From NCBI GenBank assembly GCA_003254905.1, contig QANU01076562.1, positions 518,124 through 582,123 on the forward strand: a stretch of DNA of 64,000 nt, given 5' to 3'. The notes beneath the pieces were generated by a model, which saw only the letters and a program-made list of their open reading frames with translations, had not been told where the DNA came from and searched no databases. Shown one piece after another: positions 11,334 through 23,426 of the stretch (positions are counted from its first letter, which is position 1; every line of letters starts with the position of its first letter). The DNA comes from Nissolia schottii. Taxonomy: Eukaryota > Streptophyta > Magnoliopsida > Fabales > Fabaceae. The translations under genes and the position numbers were made by a program.

Positions 11334-11605
11334 TACTACCTTCCGTCCATTTTATATGATAAATACACATATATTAAAAAAATAATTAATTTGTACATAT
11401 TTAAAGAAACATCAAGTGTTTAGATTAAATTACTCTTATGAAAAATTTTAATACAATTAATATAATAATAAAAAATTCATAATAAATAGAGACATAATTA
11501 AAAATATAGTAATTAATATTTGTTTAATCTAATCAAACAATAATTAATTATTGACAAAATTTTAAGTAAAACATGACATATAAAAAAAGGTAACCGGAGG
11601 AAATA
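11334..11605. mobile_element. Stowaway-like MITE
   Basis: Left end TACTACCTTCCGTCCATTTT; right end, reversed, TATTTCCTCCGGTTACC. The AT-rich core resembles the MITE at 2257-2554 (for example ATTAAAAAAATAATTAATTT). Confidence 0.65.
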
Positions 11606-11607
11606 TT

Positions 11608-11765
11608 AAGTGCGTTGGTGAGATGGTAAGGCAATCTCCACATTACCAAAGCTCTTGAGTTCGAGGCTTTGGAAAAGAAGAACTTTAGCTACCCTAATGG
11701 TCTTACAATATGACTCATAAAACAACTATGCTTTCTTAGTTTGAAACTTGATCGGATTATTTAGG
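11608..11765 (+). mobile_element. tRNA-derived SINE, degraded
   Basis: A-box-like TTGGTGAGATGGTAAGGC (11615-11632) and B-box-like TTGAGTTCGAGGCT (about 11655-11668) at tRNA spacing, then a non-tRNA body. No convincing target duplication; the 3' end is approximate. Confidence 0.55.
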
Positions 11766-12130
11766 GCCTTAAAGAAAATTGCATGTGATGCAATTTTAGT
11801 TAAAGAAAAAAAATTTATAAAAAGGAGTTCTGTTTGTTAGAATGGAGGGAACACGTATATATAAAAAGAATGAGTGGTCGTGACACTGGGTTCTAAAAAA
11901 TCAAATGCTACAATATATTTTTGGATGAGGCAAATTGGTAAGGAATAAAGTTTCATTAGCATAGTCGTTATTATATGTAATGCTTTTTAATGTATTTTGA
12001 ACGGGTGGTGTATTGCCTTGTATTGATGTAAACATTAATCGGTCGTTGGAGGTCACTATAATGATAATTTTTGCTTATACTTTTGCATTTAGCAATAAAG
12101 CGGGCTTATCTAAAAATACAATTTTCTGTA

Positions 12131-12132
<2 letters not shown>
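11766..12132. other. Intergenic, nothing recognised
   Basis: No gene or element recognised. Confidence 0.5.

Positions 12133-12167
<35 letters not shown>
12133..12167. repeat. (AT)n microsatellite
   Basis: Uninterrupted AT dinucleotides, about 17 units. They read through two chance open frames as alternating Tyr-Ile. Confidence 0.95.
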
Positions 12168-12170
<3 letters not shown>

Positions 12171-13090
12171 GAAATTTTGGAAGCTACATAACGTGGCGTT
12201 TGGGGTTTGTGTTCAAATTGGAAACAAATACGAATTATATACGCAGAAGTTGATGAAGTCCACATATACTTGAATCAACACCTCAAGGAAGCCAACTTCT
12301 CTCTTAATTAGTTATTAAATTATATATATATGGTTTTTGGAAGTCTTCTTGATATACCTAATCCATTTTACCACTCTCCCTACCCCGATCTTGTCTTAAC
12401 ATTTCTTATTTGTCTCTTTCGAGTGGAAGGTGGAAGTGTTTCAGAAAATAACAACCTTTGAATTAAACAAAATTAAAGCTCGCATCCAAATTAATAAGCT
12501 ATCACCACACGATGCTCGAATGCGTTTGTCTCCTGGGTTTTAATATCATCAATATTTGAACGGAAAACTTCCACGAAAGTGACAGTTTAACCATTTTATA
12601 CTTGGATAAACAAAAAAAGGGTTTCCCCATCAGAGTAGAGAATTATGACATACAGTTGGGTAGTTTTTTAATTGTTTTTAGATAAATAAATTTCAGGAAA
12701 ATCAATGAAGACTAAAAGAAGATAAAGGATAAGATGAAGAAAAAATTAAAAGAGAAAATTTGGATTAAAAATAAATAAATTGAATGCAATCTGAAAAAAT
12801 TTGGGCAAATTTCATGTTGACTTTGTCATGTAACTTTCACCTTAAAGGAAGATGAATCTTGACTTGGCTCCAACTATAAATTTGTAGATGTTTCTCTTAT
12901 CTTTAATTTAAAACTTGGATTAGCTCAATCAGACATCTATAACAAAAGTGATGACATTTTTATTATCACAGTGCAATGCTGTCAAAATGCACAAATGGCG
13001 ATAGAATTCCGACTTCAAAGTTTTTTTTAACCTAATTTTGGGTCCAGATTTTACAAATACAACCCCAAATACCCCAAGAGAAGGGGGATT
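12168..13090. other. Intergenic, nothing recognised
   Basis: No coding or mobile-element signal recognised. Confidence 0.5.
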
Positions 13091-13930
13091 ATATTTGAAG
13101 CAAAGGAAACCCTAGAGGTGCTAACTGAGGCTAGAGCGTCGTCTTCGGGCTACTGCGCGAAAGCTCTGCACCCCATGCTTGTCATCTACTATCATTTGTC
13201 ATCTATGGTGTTATCTCTTATGTCTCTCGTTTCTCTTCTTTTGTGTTTCTTCTTCTCTTTTATGCATTAAGTCTCTTACTAGGGCAATGAGGTAACCTCT
13301 TGTTGACGATGCTATTTTAATTCATGATGTTATTTAGTTTCTATTGATGCTTGTTTACGTTTCTATATGTTTGTGCTTAATTACAGTTGATTAACTAGTC
13401 ATTAATCGATTTGTTAAGATGTCTTGCATAACAACTCAAGAGAGTTATTGCGAGAGTGCTTCATAGGTATAGAAACCATAGGTTGAGCGAAAGTCCAAGA
13501 GGGGTAAACTCAACCTGTGGGGTCTTGTGAGGGGTAGAAAGTAGAACATTCATGCTTTAAATATGTTTAGACCTCGCTAAGAGATTAGGGGATCAATATT
13601 CTAGCATAAGAGGGTTGTTTGACCTTAAGAGAGGCTAACGACTAGTGATTCTGACCATTAATTAGCTAAATAGTTAACTGTTTAATACTTGTATTAAGAT
13701 AGTTGTGTGGGTTTGTCTATGAATTCACGTGAGTCTAGAGTAGGTGAGTCATTAGTCTTAGTGTTCTTCCCATCGTTGAGTCTTTATTTATTTATTTTTA
13801 CCTTAGTTGTTATATCTTCAACCTCCTCTTTATCAATTCAATTTAGTAATTTATTAATTAAAATCAAACGTGTAATATTATCCTTGTGAGTTTGACAACT
13901 CAAGTATTTATACTCGCTATTACTTGTACA
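13091..13930 (+). other. Possible LTR or leader of a decayed retrotransposon
   Basis: The composition (higher GC and C/T-rich tracts than the flanks, then phrases such as GAGCGAAAGTCCAAGAGGGG and CCTTGTGAGTTTGACAACTC) resembles the U5/leader of plant LTR retrotransposons. No LTR partner, primer site or protein was found. The inference is weak. Confidence 0.25.
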
Positions 13931-15764
13931 AGTTAGTACACTTGCTAGTGTTGCAAAATTCGCATAAACGCCTTCTAGCATCCATCTCTTATATTGAGAC
14001 CTCTTATAGTGAGACGATTGACTTAGAGCATAACGGAGAGACGTGACATATTAAAGGTCCATGTAAAAAATGACGTTATTTTACAAAACTAATAGCATGT
14101 TCCCTATAAGTGAAACGACAACTTTTCATATCCCATTTCTACAAAAATGTGTGCGTCAACGATTAAAAAAAAAAGATATATTGATGAAGGTATGTTTGCA
14201 AAAGATAAAAATGAGGTGTTTGAGTATTTACATGGCAAAATAGATAATTTTTCACTGAAATTAATTAATTTAAAAAGTAATATGTTCTAAAATGACTAAA
14301 AAAATTTAGAATGATGAGATTGACCAATATAAAAAATAACAGATTAAATTGGCAAAAAAAATTTAAAAGGATAAAATTGTTCGAGTTAAAAAACAACGTA
14401 GAATAAATCAAGATTTTTTTCATAAATTTTAGAATGAAAACTTCACAATGGTATTGGCCATTGGCATACGTTAATGAATTGAAAATTCACAAGTCACATT
14501 TTATTACTATAATGTTATCGTAGGAAAACGGCCACGAAACCTATCTAGCTTAATGTGTGGTCTCATCCGTTCAATTGTTAGACTCTTATAAATCCTTTTT
14601 TTGACTCGTGCTAACATTAATTGCTTCATGTCACCTTGAGTCAAGATTATATTATTTTATGTAATTTATATTATATGATAGCAAATCTATGATAATGCAC
14701 GTCTTACGTAATGCCATCCGAATCAAGAGGCAGAAGAAAAATGAAAAAGATGACGAAGGAAAAAATTGGAAACTACAAAAACAAAGAAAATGTTGCTAAA
14801 ATGTATAGACAGAGTGCCATGATCCATGACAAGTAACGATTTGTTTGCGTACATCTTCTTGGACATTCTTTTCCGATGAATAAAAAAAAATCTTCTTGGA
14901 CATTTAAGCTAATAAGGCACTAATTAATGAAAGGTGTGAAGTAAGATCAGCGAATTAAGTTTACCCTGAGGCCAAATTCAAGGAATGGAGTTTTCTTTTT
15001 TCTTCAAATAAGTTGATCAGTTGGAATGGAACACACACATCATGATCAATGTGCCATGGCAGCATTAACACATTTCTTTTTTAAAGTTTCCTTTTGTGTG
15101 TGCGGTGTTTACACAATAAGAGAAATTAATCACACCCATTACGAAATCTAATGGGTGGAAGTTATTAGGAAACAAGACTAGCGAGACCACTAACATGATG
15201 AGCAGTATATTTACTTAATATTATATATTGAATTTGGTTTGGATTTCTGCTTATTTATGGACGGCTTGGTAAAGACGTTTTTCACCCTTTCCTCATCTTT
15301 TCTTAGGGTGTTTTTGGAATTGGGATTAAAAGTGGGGTAAAAGTCACATAAATTTGAGTCATGACTCGTATAACTTTTACTCTTACTTTTACCATACAAA
15401 TGGGGCGGAGGCTCCTTTGCCCTAGAGGGGATGACGACCTCTGTTGAAATTTTAATTTTTCTTTTATATATATATATTTATTTGTTTCCTTAACAATTTT
15501 GCATACTTATACAAAAAAATAAAATAAAATGTTAGTTGCGTTCAATCACTCAATTTTATTACCCTCTATTTTAGTTTTAACATCACTTTTGTATTTTTTT
15601 TGTTGTTTCTAATTAAATCCAAAGAGTAAGAGAAACATGTTATTTCTCAACCCATTACTAGAATTTTTTGAAGCACTAATATAGTGACACTATATCCTTG
15701 AGAGACCATATCTAGCCCCTCCTACAAAAATGTTCTAGCTCTGGCCCTGCGTTCAATTAAACAG
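13931..15764. other. Intergenic, nothing firm
   Basis: AT-rich. A stretch at about 15400-15760 contains TE-like phrases (GGGGCGGAGGCTCC and CTAGCCCCTCC), but no paired ends could be established. Confidence 0.4.
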
Positions 15765-16339
15765 TAGGGGTGTTCAAATCCAATCTAATCTAATCAAATC
15801 TGCAAAACCAATCCAAAAAAAAAAAACTGATAACCGATTAAAATTAGCTACAAAATTTTGGATTTGATTGGATATTGTTTCTTAAAAACCGTTTAGATTG
15901 AATTAGATTTTGGATTTGGTTTTTAAAACTAATATAATCCAATCTAAACCAAAAATACCATGTGATATAATTTTATGTTATTAAGTTTATACTTTTATTT
16001 ATAATAATTTTTATTTATCACATAATTTTTATATTTTTATTTTCATTCTTACTTAATTATCATTTTATGCATATAAAAAATGACTTATTAGTTTTAATTG
16101 TGATATTTTTTATTTTATTGACTTAAGTTACTATAGTTTATAACATTTTAAACTTAAAATTTTCTTTTAGTAAAACCAATTAAACCAATCCAATCTATAC
16201 AACTAAAATTTGGATTGAATTGGATTAGATTTTTTTAGCTAACCTAAATCGATCCAATTTAAACTGCAATAAATTATATTTTTGGATTGAATAAATTTTT
16301 TACTTAAAACCAACTTAAATCAGATCGCCAGCACCCCTA
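15765..16339. mobile_element. Non-autonomous hAT element (575 bp)
   Basis: Ends are TAGGGGTG and CACCCCTA, continuing inward with inverted AAATCCAAT / ATTGGATT-type subterminal motifs. Flanking 8-mers TTAAACAG (15757-15764) and CTAAACAT (16340-16347) match at 6 of 8 positions, fitting a decayed 8-bp hAT duplication. No transposase. Confidence 0.7.
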
Positions 16340-16454
16340 CTAAACATCCTAGAGTTTTTTTCTTCTTATGTTAGGTTCATACTTAATCCGACTAAATTAA
16401 TTAAGGGCAAGTAATTAAACTGAGTTTGAGCATGTGATGATATAATATATACAG

Positions 16455-16860
16455 CGTTAAATAAGTTTTTGGTCCTTGTAATATCAAAAGGTTTGTGTTT
16501 GGTCTCTAGAAAATTTTTCATTAGGATTTAGTCATTGTAAAAAAAATTTGTTCGTTTTTAGTCCCTACTGTCAATTTGGGTTGGACAACGCTGACGTAAC
16601 TGTTAAGTTCGCCACATGGTATAATAAAAATTTTCAATCAAAAAACAACCCAAACCCATCCTCCCCATTCTCTCTTTCTCTCAAACGACCTTCTCTCTTT
16701 CTGGTCTTTATCCCTCTTAGACCTCATCTTCTTCTCTCTCCCATCTCACTCCTTCTTTCTCTCATCGGTTTCACTGGCCACTGCTATAGCCACCGTCGAG
16801 ACGACGTGCCAGCGGTGGCGTCCCTCTCTTCCCCTCATCTCACTCTCTCTCTGTTGTCTT
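16455..16860. mobile_element. Left-end fragment of a Mutator-like element
   Basis: Starts GTTAAATAAGTTTTTGGTCC and follows the left arm of the element at 8322-10009 through the GTTTGTGTTTGGTC, GGATTTAGTC and GGGTTGGAC blocks and into a C/T-rich segment. No right terminus follows. The sequence passes directly into a copia fragment at about 16861, so the element is truncated. The 108-codon open frame over 16548-16874 is this TIR sequence and not a gene. Confidence 0.7.
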
Positions 16861-17049
16861 CATATAGAGATTGATTGCCACCTCGTACGTGACAAACCTG
16901 ACTTAGGACTGATTAAACTCATCTCTGTCTCCTCAGCAAATCACCATGCTAACATCTTCACAAAGGCTTTACACTCTTCTCCCTTTCACTCCATCCTCTC
17001 TAACCTAAGCATGATTAATATCCATGGTCTAACTTGCAGGATGGGGGGT
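16861..17049 (+). pseudogene. Ty1/copia pol fragment: end of RNase H
   Basis: One open frame gives the conserved C-terminal RNase H end of copia polyproteins. In order it reads HIEIDCHLVRDK, then a stretch ending in NIFTKAL (the usual ADIFTKAL motif), then LSMINIH, and stops at TAA 17047-17049. Nothing upstream in this frame is copia-like, so only about 62 codons of pol remain. It abuts a Mutator-like fragment. It is a separate, older insertion from the full-length copia element 0.8 kb downstream, whose own RNase H end is at 23069. Confidence 0.85.
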
Positions 17050-17542
17050 TAATGGAGGATCCAATTGATCACACCAAAATGGAGGATCCAACTAATGTCA
17101 ATCTAGAAGGATCCAAAATCAAATAGTTAGTTGAGTCAGTTTTGCTGATGTAAGACTCCATACACCAAATCACCCACACTAGGGCTTGGATTGGGAGGCA
17201 AGGTTGTTCACCCCTCACCATCCAACCCTCATAGATCCCATTTTCATGTGTTCTTCATCCTTTCCTCTTCCTTGATCCCAAAACAAGTTTAACTACCCAA
17301 AATCTCATCTTCATTCCCTTTCATTTTATGTTTTAAACTCATTTATCAAAACGGTTTAAATCAGTTAGTTAGAAGCTTGTCGAGTAAGTAACTGAGTTAC
17401 ACAAGGCATGTGTATAAGCTACCACTATCAATTGGAAACTCAGTGAGAATCATAATGATAATTCCAAAAATGCCGTTCAACCATCTCTTTCTCTTTGCAT
17501 GCATGATTTGAGAGAGTTTAATTGACAAAAAGAAATATAAAA
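17050..17542. other. Sequence downstream of the copia fragment, unassigned
   Basis: Contains GGATCCAA repeated three times in 60 bases. It could include a polypurine tract and 3' LTR remnant, but no LTR end was identified. Confidence 0.3.
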
Positions 17543-17824
17543 TACTTTATACGTTTAATATTAAATGATACTTTTTATCCAAAATTTTGTATAACATTAA
17601 TTGTCACTTGATTAGAATATTAAGGAAGTGTTAATAATTGTTTTTCTAAGTTTAACCCTATTTATAATGAGCCCTTTACCATTCCATTTACTTGAAACTC
17701 TCTCTAACTATAAAGGTAATTTAATAAATGCTCAATATTTTTTTTAGTATGTGTAAATTAATTGATTTCTTAATATGTGTGTTTGTGTTAAAAAAATGAC
17801 ATTTAATATTAAACGGAAGGAGTG
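17543..17824. mobile_element. Stowaway-like MITE
   Basis: Inverted ends: TACTTTATACGTTTAATATT at the left and, reversed, CACTCCTTCCGTTTAATATT at the right. AT-rich core. Confidence 0.65.
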
Positions 17825-17865
17825 CAGGACCACACAAGATCCAACTCCCTCAAACACGCACACAC

Positions 17866-18306
17866 TGTAAGATTATTTTTTAATCTTATGATAATATGGT
17901 TCATGTAACTAATAGTAATGCTAACTCTAACAAAAGGGAATTAAGATGATGACAATTAATTCTATAAAAGATAATAGAGTTAGTGGGAGTATTTTGGTAA
18001 AACTGACCCTCCCCTCTCCTTTATAAATTAGATGGTTGTTACTAAAAAAAATACGGATTCACAAAGGATTCAGAAATCATTATGGTTTGAGATCTGCCTT
18101 AGGAAAACGCTCTTCTCACCATCAGAAGGACTTGAAAGGATCAAAGGAAGAGAGGGAAAAAGAATCAATCGATTCAATAACGATATGGATCTGTGGTATG
18201 TTGTTCTTATCCTTAATCTCGTTTTACAGTGTGATAATCATGAATTTCAAGATCCAAATTCAATGGTTGTTTCCTGAATTGGTTAATGAAAAACCACAAC
18301 CTTACA
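17866..18306 (+). repeat. 5' LTR of the copia element
   Basis: Begins TGTAAGATTATTTTTTAATC, ends CCTTACA. A TATA-like CTTTATAAATTAG (about 18019-18031) lies where the promoter of a short copia LTR is expected. Confidence 0.9.
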
Positions 18307-18308
18307 TG

Positions 18309-18320
18309 TGGTATCGGAGC
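18309..18320 (+). other. Primer-binding site
   Basis: TGGTATCGGAGC, complementary to the 3' end of initiator methionine tRNA with one change from the common TGGTATCAGAGC. It starts two bases after the 5' LTR. Confidence 0.9.
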
Positions 18321-18430
18321 TTTGGTTGTGAAATTTATGATTATCCTTAAATTGTATTATTTATTTATTATTTAAAATTTTCCCAAATGTTATGAACCCT
18401 AAATTGGAAATTTGGGAATATAATGTTAAC

Positions 18431-18510
18431 CATCAATGCGGACAATGCGACATTCTTTACTCCTTCTTCGTATACTGTCTCGGTTAAACAAGCAGGACCA
18501 TAAACTTTAT
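18431..18510 (-). pseudogene. Captured exon of a kinesin motor domain (NACK1/HINKEL-like, KIN-7)
   Basis: Read on the minus strand, this 80-base segment encodes a kinesin motor stretch: KVYGPACLTETVYEEG followed by VKNVALSALM. This is the segment just before the ATP-binding P-loop exon in plant KIN-7 (NACK-type) kinesins. It is bounded exactly like an exon: CAG precedes the first base (intron acceptor) and GT follows ATG (intron donor), with the reading phase starting at codon position 2. The next motor residues (G-I-N-A-T-I-F..., then the P-loop) are absent. It sits antisense between the primer site and gag of the copia element, so it is a captured genomic piece of a host gene and not a gene in its own right. 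The surrounding minus-strand open frame (to 18652 and 18368) is intron-like sequence. Confidence 0.8.
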
Positions 18511-19004
18511 CTGCAGGGGGGATAGTACTATCAAGAACTAAGCTAGTCTCATGAGGAATAGAACTTTGATCAGATAATGAGGAAAAAGAAGAAATATATA
18601 TATATATAATAAAATAAAATAAATATTGGGTTAGAAGTCTATATTTTAGCAATTATGGAAATTTACTGTAAGAAGTTAATATTTAGCAAATTTAAATTTA
18701 TGATTATGCACAATTAAGTAATGAAATCGTTAATTATTATGCTAGGAGGTTGCCTAAAGGTGTTCCATTGCTTATAATTAATGATATTACAGTGACATAT
18801 TGACACACTTGTTGAACGTGTTCGTATATCCAAAGATAACATGCATGTTGACTTGAGTGTGGTTGACAATTATTATATTTTGAAATTATGAATTTAAGTA
18901 TCACCCAAAGGTGAACTTAGATACATAACTGAAAGTTGTTTTTTGAATTATTAAAGTTACTCAAAGCATTAATGTATGAGTTTGTATAAAATTTTGCAGC
19001 TTCC

Positions 19005-19816
19005 GTGATTGTGTGTGGTGCAGTCAATGGTATTATCAAGTTCAATGGGCTGAATTATGATGAGTGGTATGAACAAATTCGCTTCCATTTGGGCTTTATG
19101 GATTTGGACATCACATTAATAATGGATAAGACCGCAACCATTACTGAGACTAGTTCAGAAGAGGATAAAAATCTTTATAATGCTTGGGCAACTGAGTGTG
19201 AGCCTGATGAGAATAACATTGGCTGATAATGTTAAGCTATCTATGCCTAAGACAGAAGATGCTAATGCATTCATGGCAAAGATTAAGAAATACTCTCAAT
19301 CGGACATTATTGACAAATCTATTGTGAACAGCTTGATGAATGAGTTGACGGCTAAGAAATTTGATTGTCATAACCCATTCATGATCATGTGACTGGAATG
19401 GCAAATCTAGCAGCAAAACTGAAATCAATGGGCATGGATGTGAGTGAGTCCTTTTTTGTGCAGCTCATAATGAACTCACTTCCTCCTGAGTTTGGCCAGT
19501 TCAGGTGAATTACAACACCATTAAGAAAAAAAATGAAATTTTCAGAAAATTAAGGCCATGATGGTTCTGGAGGAAGGGAGGTTAAAGAAGATGAAGGATC
19601 ACTCTCTCCATCTCACATTTCATGATGGAAATGGTAGCAGCAGGACTAAGCCATTTAGTAAGGACAAGAAGGACAAAACTTCACTGAAGGTTCGTGAAGG
19701 CCAAATCCATAATAAGAAGAAATGTTTCTTCTGCAAAGGGGCTAGGCATTTCAAGAAAAATTGCCTGAAAAGAAAGAAATGGTTCGCAAAAAGAAAGGTA
19801 AATACTACATTTCTGT
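19005..19816 (+). pseudogene. gag remnant of the copia element
   Basis: Gag coats the element's RNA. A first frame from about 19005 has the typical copia Gag start (KFNGLNYDEWYEQIRFHL, then a DKTATITE region). It breaks by frameshift near 19220-19390. A later frame (19558-19816) holds the zinc knuckle CFFCKGARHFKKNC (19722-19766), a good CX2CX4HX4C match that binds nucleic acid, within a Lys-rich tail. Several frame breaks separate the pieces, so no full Gag can be made. Confidence 0.85.
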
Positions 19817-19847
19817 AGGTTTCGAATCAAATTTTATTGAAGTGCCT

Positions 19848-22800
19848 AATAATACCTGGTGGTTAGATTCTGGTGCAACTACTCATGTGTCACATGTTAT
19901 GTAGGAATTCCTTTCGATCCAACCCATAAGAGGAACTGAAAAGTTCTTATATATGGGAAATAGAATAAAGGCGTTGATAGAAGGAATTGGGACTTACAGA
20001 TTGATCTTAGACAGTGGCTCTTGCTTAGATCTAGAAAAGTGTCTCTATGTTCCCGTATGTGCTAGGAATTTAGTTTCTGTTGTAAAGTTGGACGAAGTAG
20101 GTTTTAACTTTAGGATTGGTAATGGTATTTTTAGTTTGTATAAACATGAGTATTATTATGGTTATGGTACTTTAGTTGATGCTTTATACCGTTTCTATTT
20201 TGATGTTAATTTTGTTGGATCCATGTTTCATGTTGAACAAAGTACTGGTAGTAAGTATGTTGCACGTAATGAGAATTCTGCTTTTTTATGGCATCAAAGG
20301 TTAGGTCATGTTTCCAAAGAAAGGATGATGAGGTTAGTGAAAAGTGAAATCTTACCTCAATTGGATTTTGATGACTGAGATATATGTGTGGATTGCATTA
20401 GAGGCAAGCAAACCAAGCATATATCAAAAGATCTAGCCACAAGAAGCAGTCAACTCCTTGAGTTGATATACATTGACATATGCGGTCCCTTTGACATCCC
20501 ATCTTGGGGTGGTGAAAAGTATTTCATCACTTTTACTGATGACTTCTCACATTATTGTTATTTGTATCTACTGCATGAAAAGTCTTAATTAGTGGGCGTT
20601 CTTGAGACGTTCATTAATGAAGTAGAGAGGCAGTTAGATAGAAAAGTAAAGGTTGTGAGATCTTATAGATGTGGTGAATATTATCGGAAGTTCAATGAAA
20701 GAGGACAATGTCCTGATCCATTTGCAAAGTTTCTTGAAAGTCGGGGCATATGTGCATAGTATACAATGCCTGGTACACCACAACAAAATGGTGTAGCTGA
20801 ATGGCGGAACTGTACTCTTATAGAAATGGTTAGGAGCATGATAAATCATAATAATGTACCTTTATCATTGTGGATGTATGCATTAAGATTCGCTGCATAT
20901 CTGCTTAACAGGGTTCCTAGTAAGGCAGTTCCTAAGACTCCTTATGTGCTATGGACAAGAAGGAAACCTGGTTTGAGGCACCTTCATGTTTGGGGTTGCC
21001 CGACAGAAGTAAGGGTATATAATCCACTCGCAAAGAAGCTTGATGCAAGAACCATTGGTGGTTATTTCATCGAGTATCCTGAAAAGTCAAAGGAGAACAT
21101 ATTTTATTGCCCTAACCATAGTACTGGAATAGTTGAGTTTGGTAATGGTAGGTTCCTTGAAAATAGTCAGTTCAGTGGGGGTGAGGAATCACGGAAGGTG
21201 GATATTCAAGAGAACCGTGTAGAAATTCCTATACCTAGCGTTTCTCCTCAAGTTGTTGTACCTTTCGTTGTATCACAGTTACACAACATTCCAAGGCAAC
21301 AAATCAATGTTCCAAACCCACAAGATGAACATATGAATAATGAACTGACCAATGATGTGCAAGTCACTAATGAGCAAATGGCAGTTGAACCACGAGTAAT
21401 ACCTTTAAGAAAGCCTGAAAAGCAGAAAAGAACAACTATTTCAGACGACTATGTGGTTTATTCACTTGAACATGAATGTGACTTAAGCATCAATGAAGAT
21501 TCGTCTCATTCAGGCAAGCCATGGAAAGTGGCAATTATGAAATTTGGCTCAATGTTATGAAAGAAGAGTTGAAATCAATGGATGACAATAAGGTTTGGGA
21601 TCTAGTCGAGTTACTAGAAGGTTCAAAACGAGTTGGTTGTAAATGGGTCTTTAAGACCAAACGAGACTCGAAAGGCAACATTGAAAGATATAAAGCTAGA
21701 CTTGTCGCCAAAGGTTACATTCAAAAGGACGGCATTAACTATAAAAAGACCTTCTCTCCAGTTTCAAAGAAGGACTCTTTAAGAATTGTTATGGCCTTGG
21801 TGACTCATTATGACCTAGAGCTTCACCAAATGGATGTAAAGACTGCATTTCTCAATGGTGACTTGGAAGAAGAGGTTTATATGGACCAACCCTAAGGGTT
21901 CTTGACCACAGGAAAAGAAAACTTGGTGTGTAAGGAAAAGAAGTCAATATATGGACTAAAACAAGCTTCTCGACAGTGGCATCTTAAGTTCAATGATACT
22001 ATTTTGTCATAGGATTTTGTAGAGAACATTGTTGACTAGTGTATCTACGTACAAGTTAGTGGGAGCAAGTTTCTTATATTAATTTTGTATATTGACGACG
22101 TTCTTCTTGCTGCAAATGATGTTGGCATGTTACATGATGTAAAGAAATTTCTCTCTAATAAGCTTGAAATAAAAGATATGGGTGAGACGTCCTATGTGAT
22201 AGGAATAAAAATATTCCGTGAAAGATCACAAGGAGTGTTGGGATTGTCTTAGAAGGGCTATATCAATAAAGTGTTAGAGAGATTTAGAATGGAAAGTTGC
22301 TCTTCAGGAATAGTTCCAATTTAGAAGGAAGATAAGTTTAGCCAAATGCAATGTCCCAAAAATGATTTGGAACATAAGAAAATGGAGTGTATCCCTTATG
22401 ATTCTGTGGTTGGGAGCTTGATGTATGCTCAAACATGCACTCGACTAGATATTAGTTTTGCTGTTGGAATGTTAAGCCAGTATCAAAGTAATCTCAGAAT
22501 AGACCACTAGAAAGCTGCAAAGAAGGTCCTTAAGTATTTGCAAGGCACCAAGGATCACATGCTCACTTACAGAAAATCAGATAGCCTTGAAGTAGTTGGC
22601 TACTCGGATTCAAATTATGCGGGGTGTATAGACTCCAGGAAATCCAAATTTGGTTATGTCTTTCTACTAGCTGGAGGGGCTATTTCATGGAAAAGAGTCT
22701 ATCATCACTACTTCTACTATGAAGGTTGAATTTGTGGCATGCTTTGAGGCCATAGTTCATGCATTATGGTTGCGAAATTTTGTCTTAGTGCTTAGTGTTG

Positions 22801-23069
22801 TCGACAGCATAGCTAGGCTGCTAAGAATTTATTGTGAGAATTTCGCAGTTGTCTTCTTCTCAAAGAATGACATGTATTCTAAGGGTGCAAGACACATGAA
22901 TTTAAAGTACTTGTCAGTTAAGGAAGAAGTGCAAAAACAAAAAGTGTCAATTGAGCATATTAGTACAGATTTAATGATAGCGGATCTGCTAACCAAAAGG
23001 TTGCCGCCCAAAATGTTTTCTGGTCATGTTAAAAGAATGGACATTATTGATAAGTCCTTGTTAGCTTGA
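19848..23069 (+). pseudogene. pol remnant of the copia element
   Basis: Pieces of one polyprotein in copia order. Aspartic protease: WWLDSGATTHVSH near 19858, followed by an in-frame stop. GAG-pre-integrase: LWHQRLGHVSKERM in the frame 19953-20378. Integrase core: IDICGPF near 20470 and GTPQQNGVAEWRN near 20770. Reverse transcriptase: GCKWVFKTKRDSKGNIERYK near 21640, MDVKTAFLNGDLEEEVYMDQ near 21835 and the catalytic YIDDVLLA at about 22087-22110. RNase H: GYSDSNYAGCIDSRKS near 22590 to the end at 23069. In-frame stops (for example after 21892, at 22011, 22250 and 22322) and frame changes make it non-functional. Confidence 0.9.
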
Positions 23070-23426
23070 TATGTATACATATGTGTGGATCTTGCTCGTA
23101 TTGTTATGATACTTATGAATTCAATTAAAGTTATGTTTCAACTTTATTTATTTGTTAGTCACATCATAATATGTACATGTATTGTTCTGTACGTGTAATA
23201 ACATGTTATGGACATTAAAGTCAAAGGTCATAATATGTCTTGATTAAAGTTCCTTGGGTTGAGTTGTTTGTGATACACGGAAGGAAACATGTCGTTTTAA
23301 TTGGCATTGACCACCATGATTCAACCAGTTCAATTCAATGAAAGATAATGACTTGAGTTCTCCAATATAAAGTGCGCACTTATAGTTATTGGATCTTCAA
23401 GCCTTCACATGGATCAAGTAGGAGAT

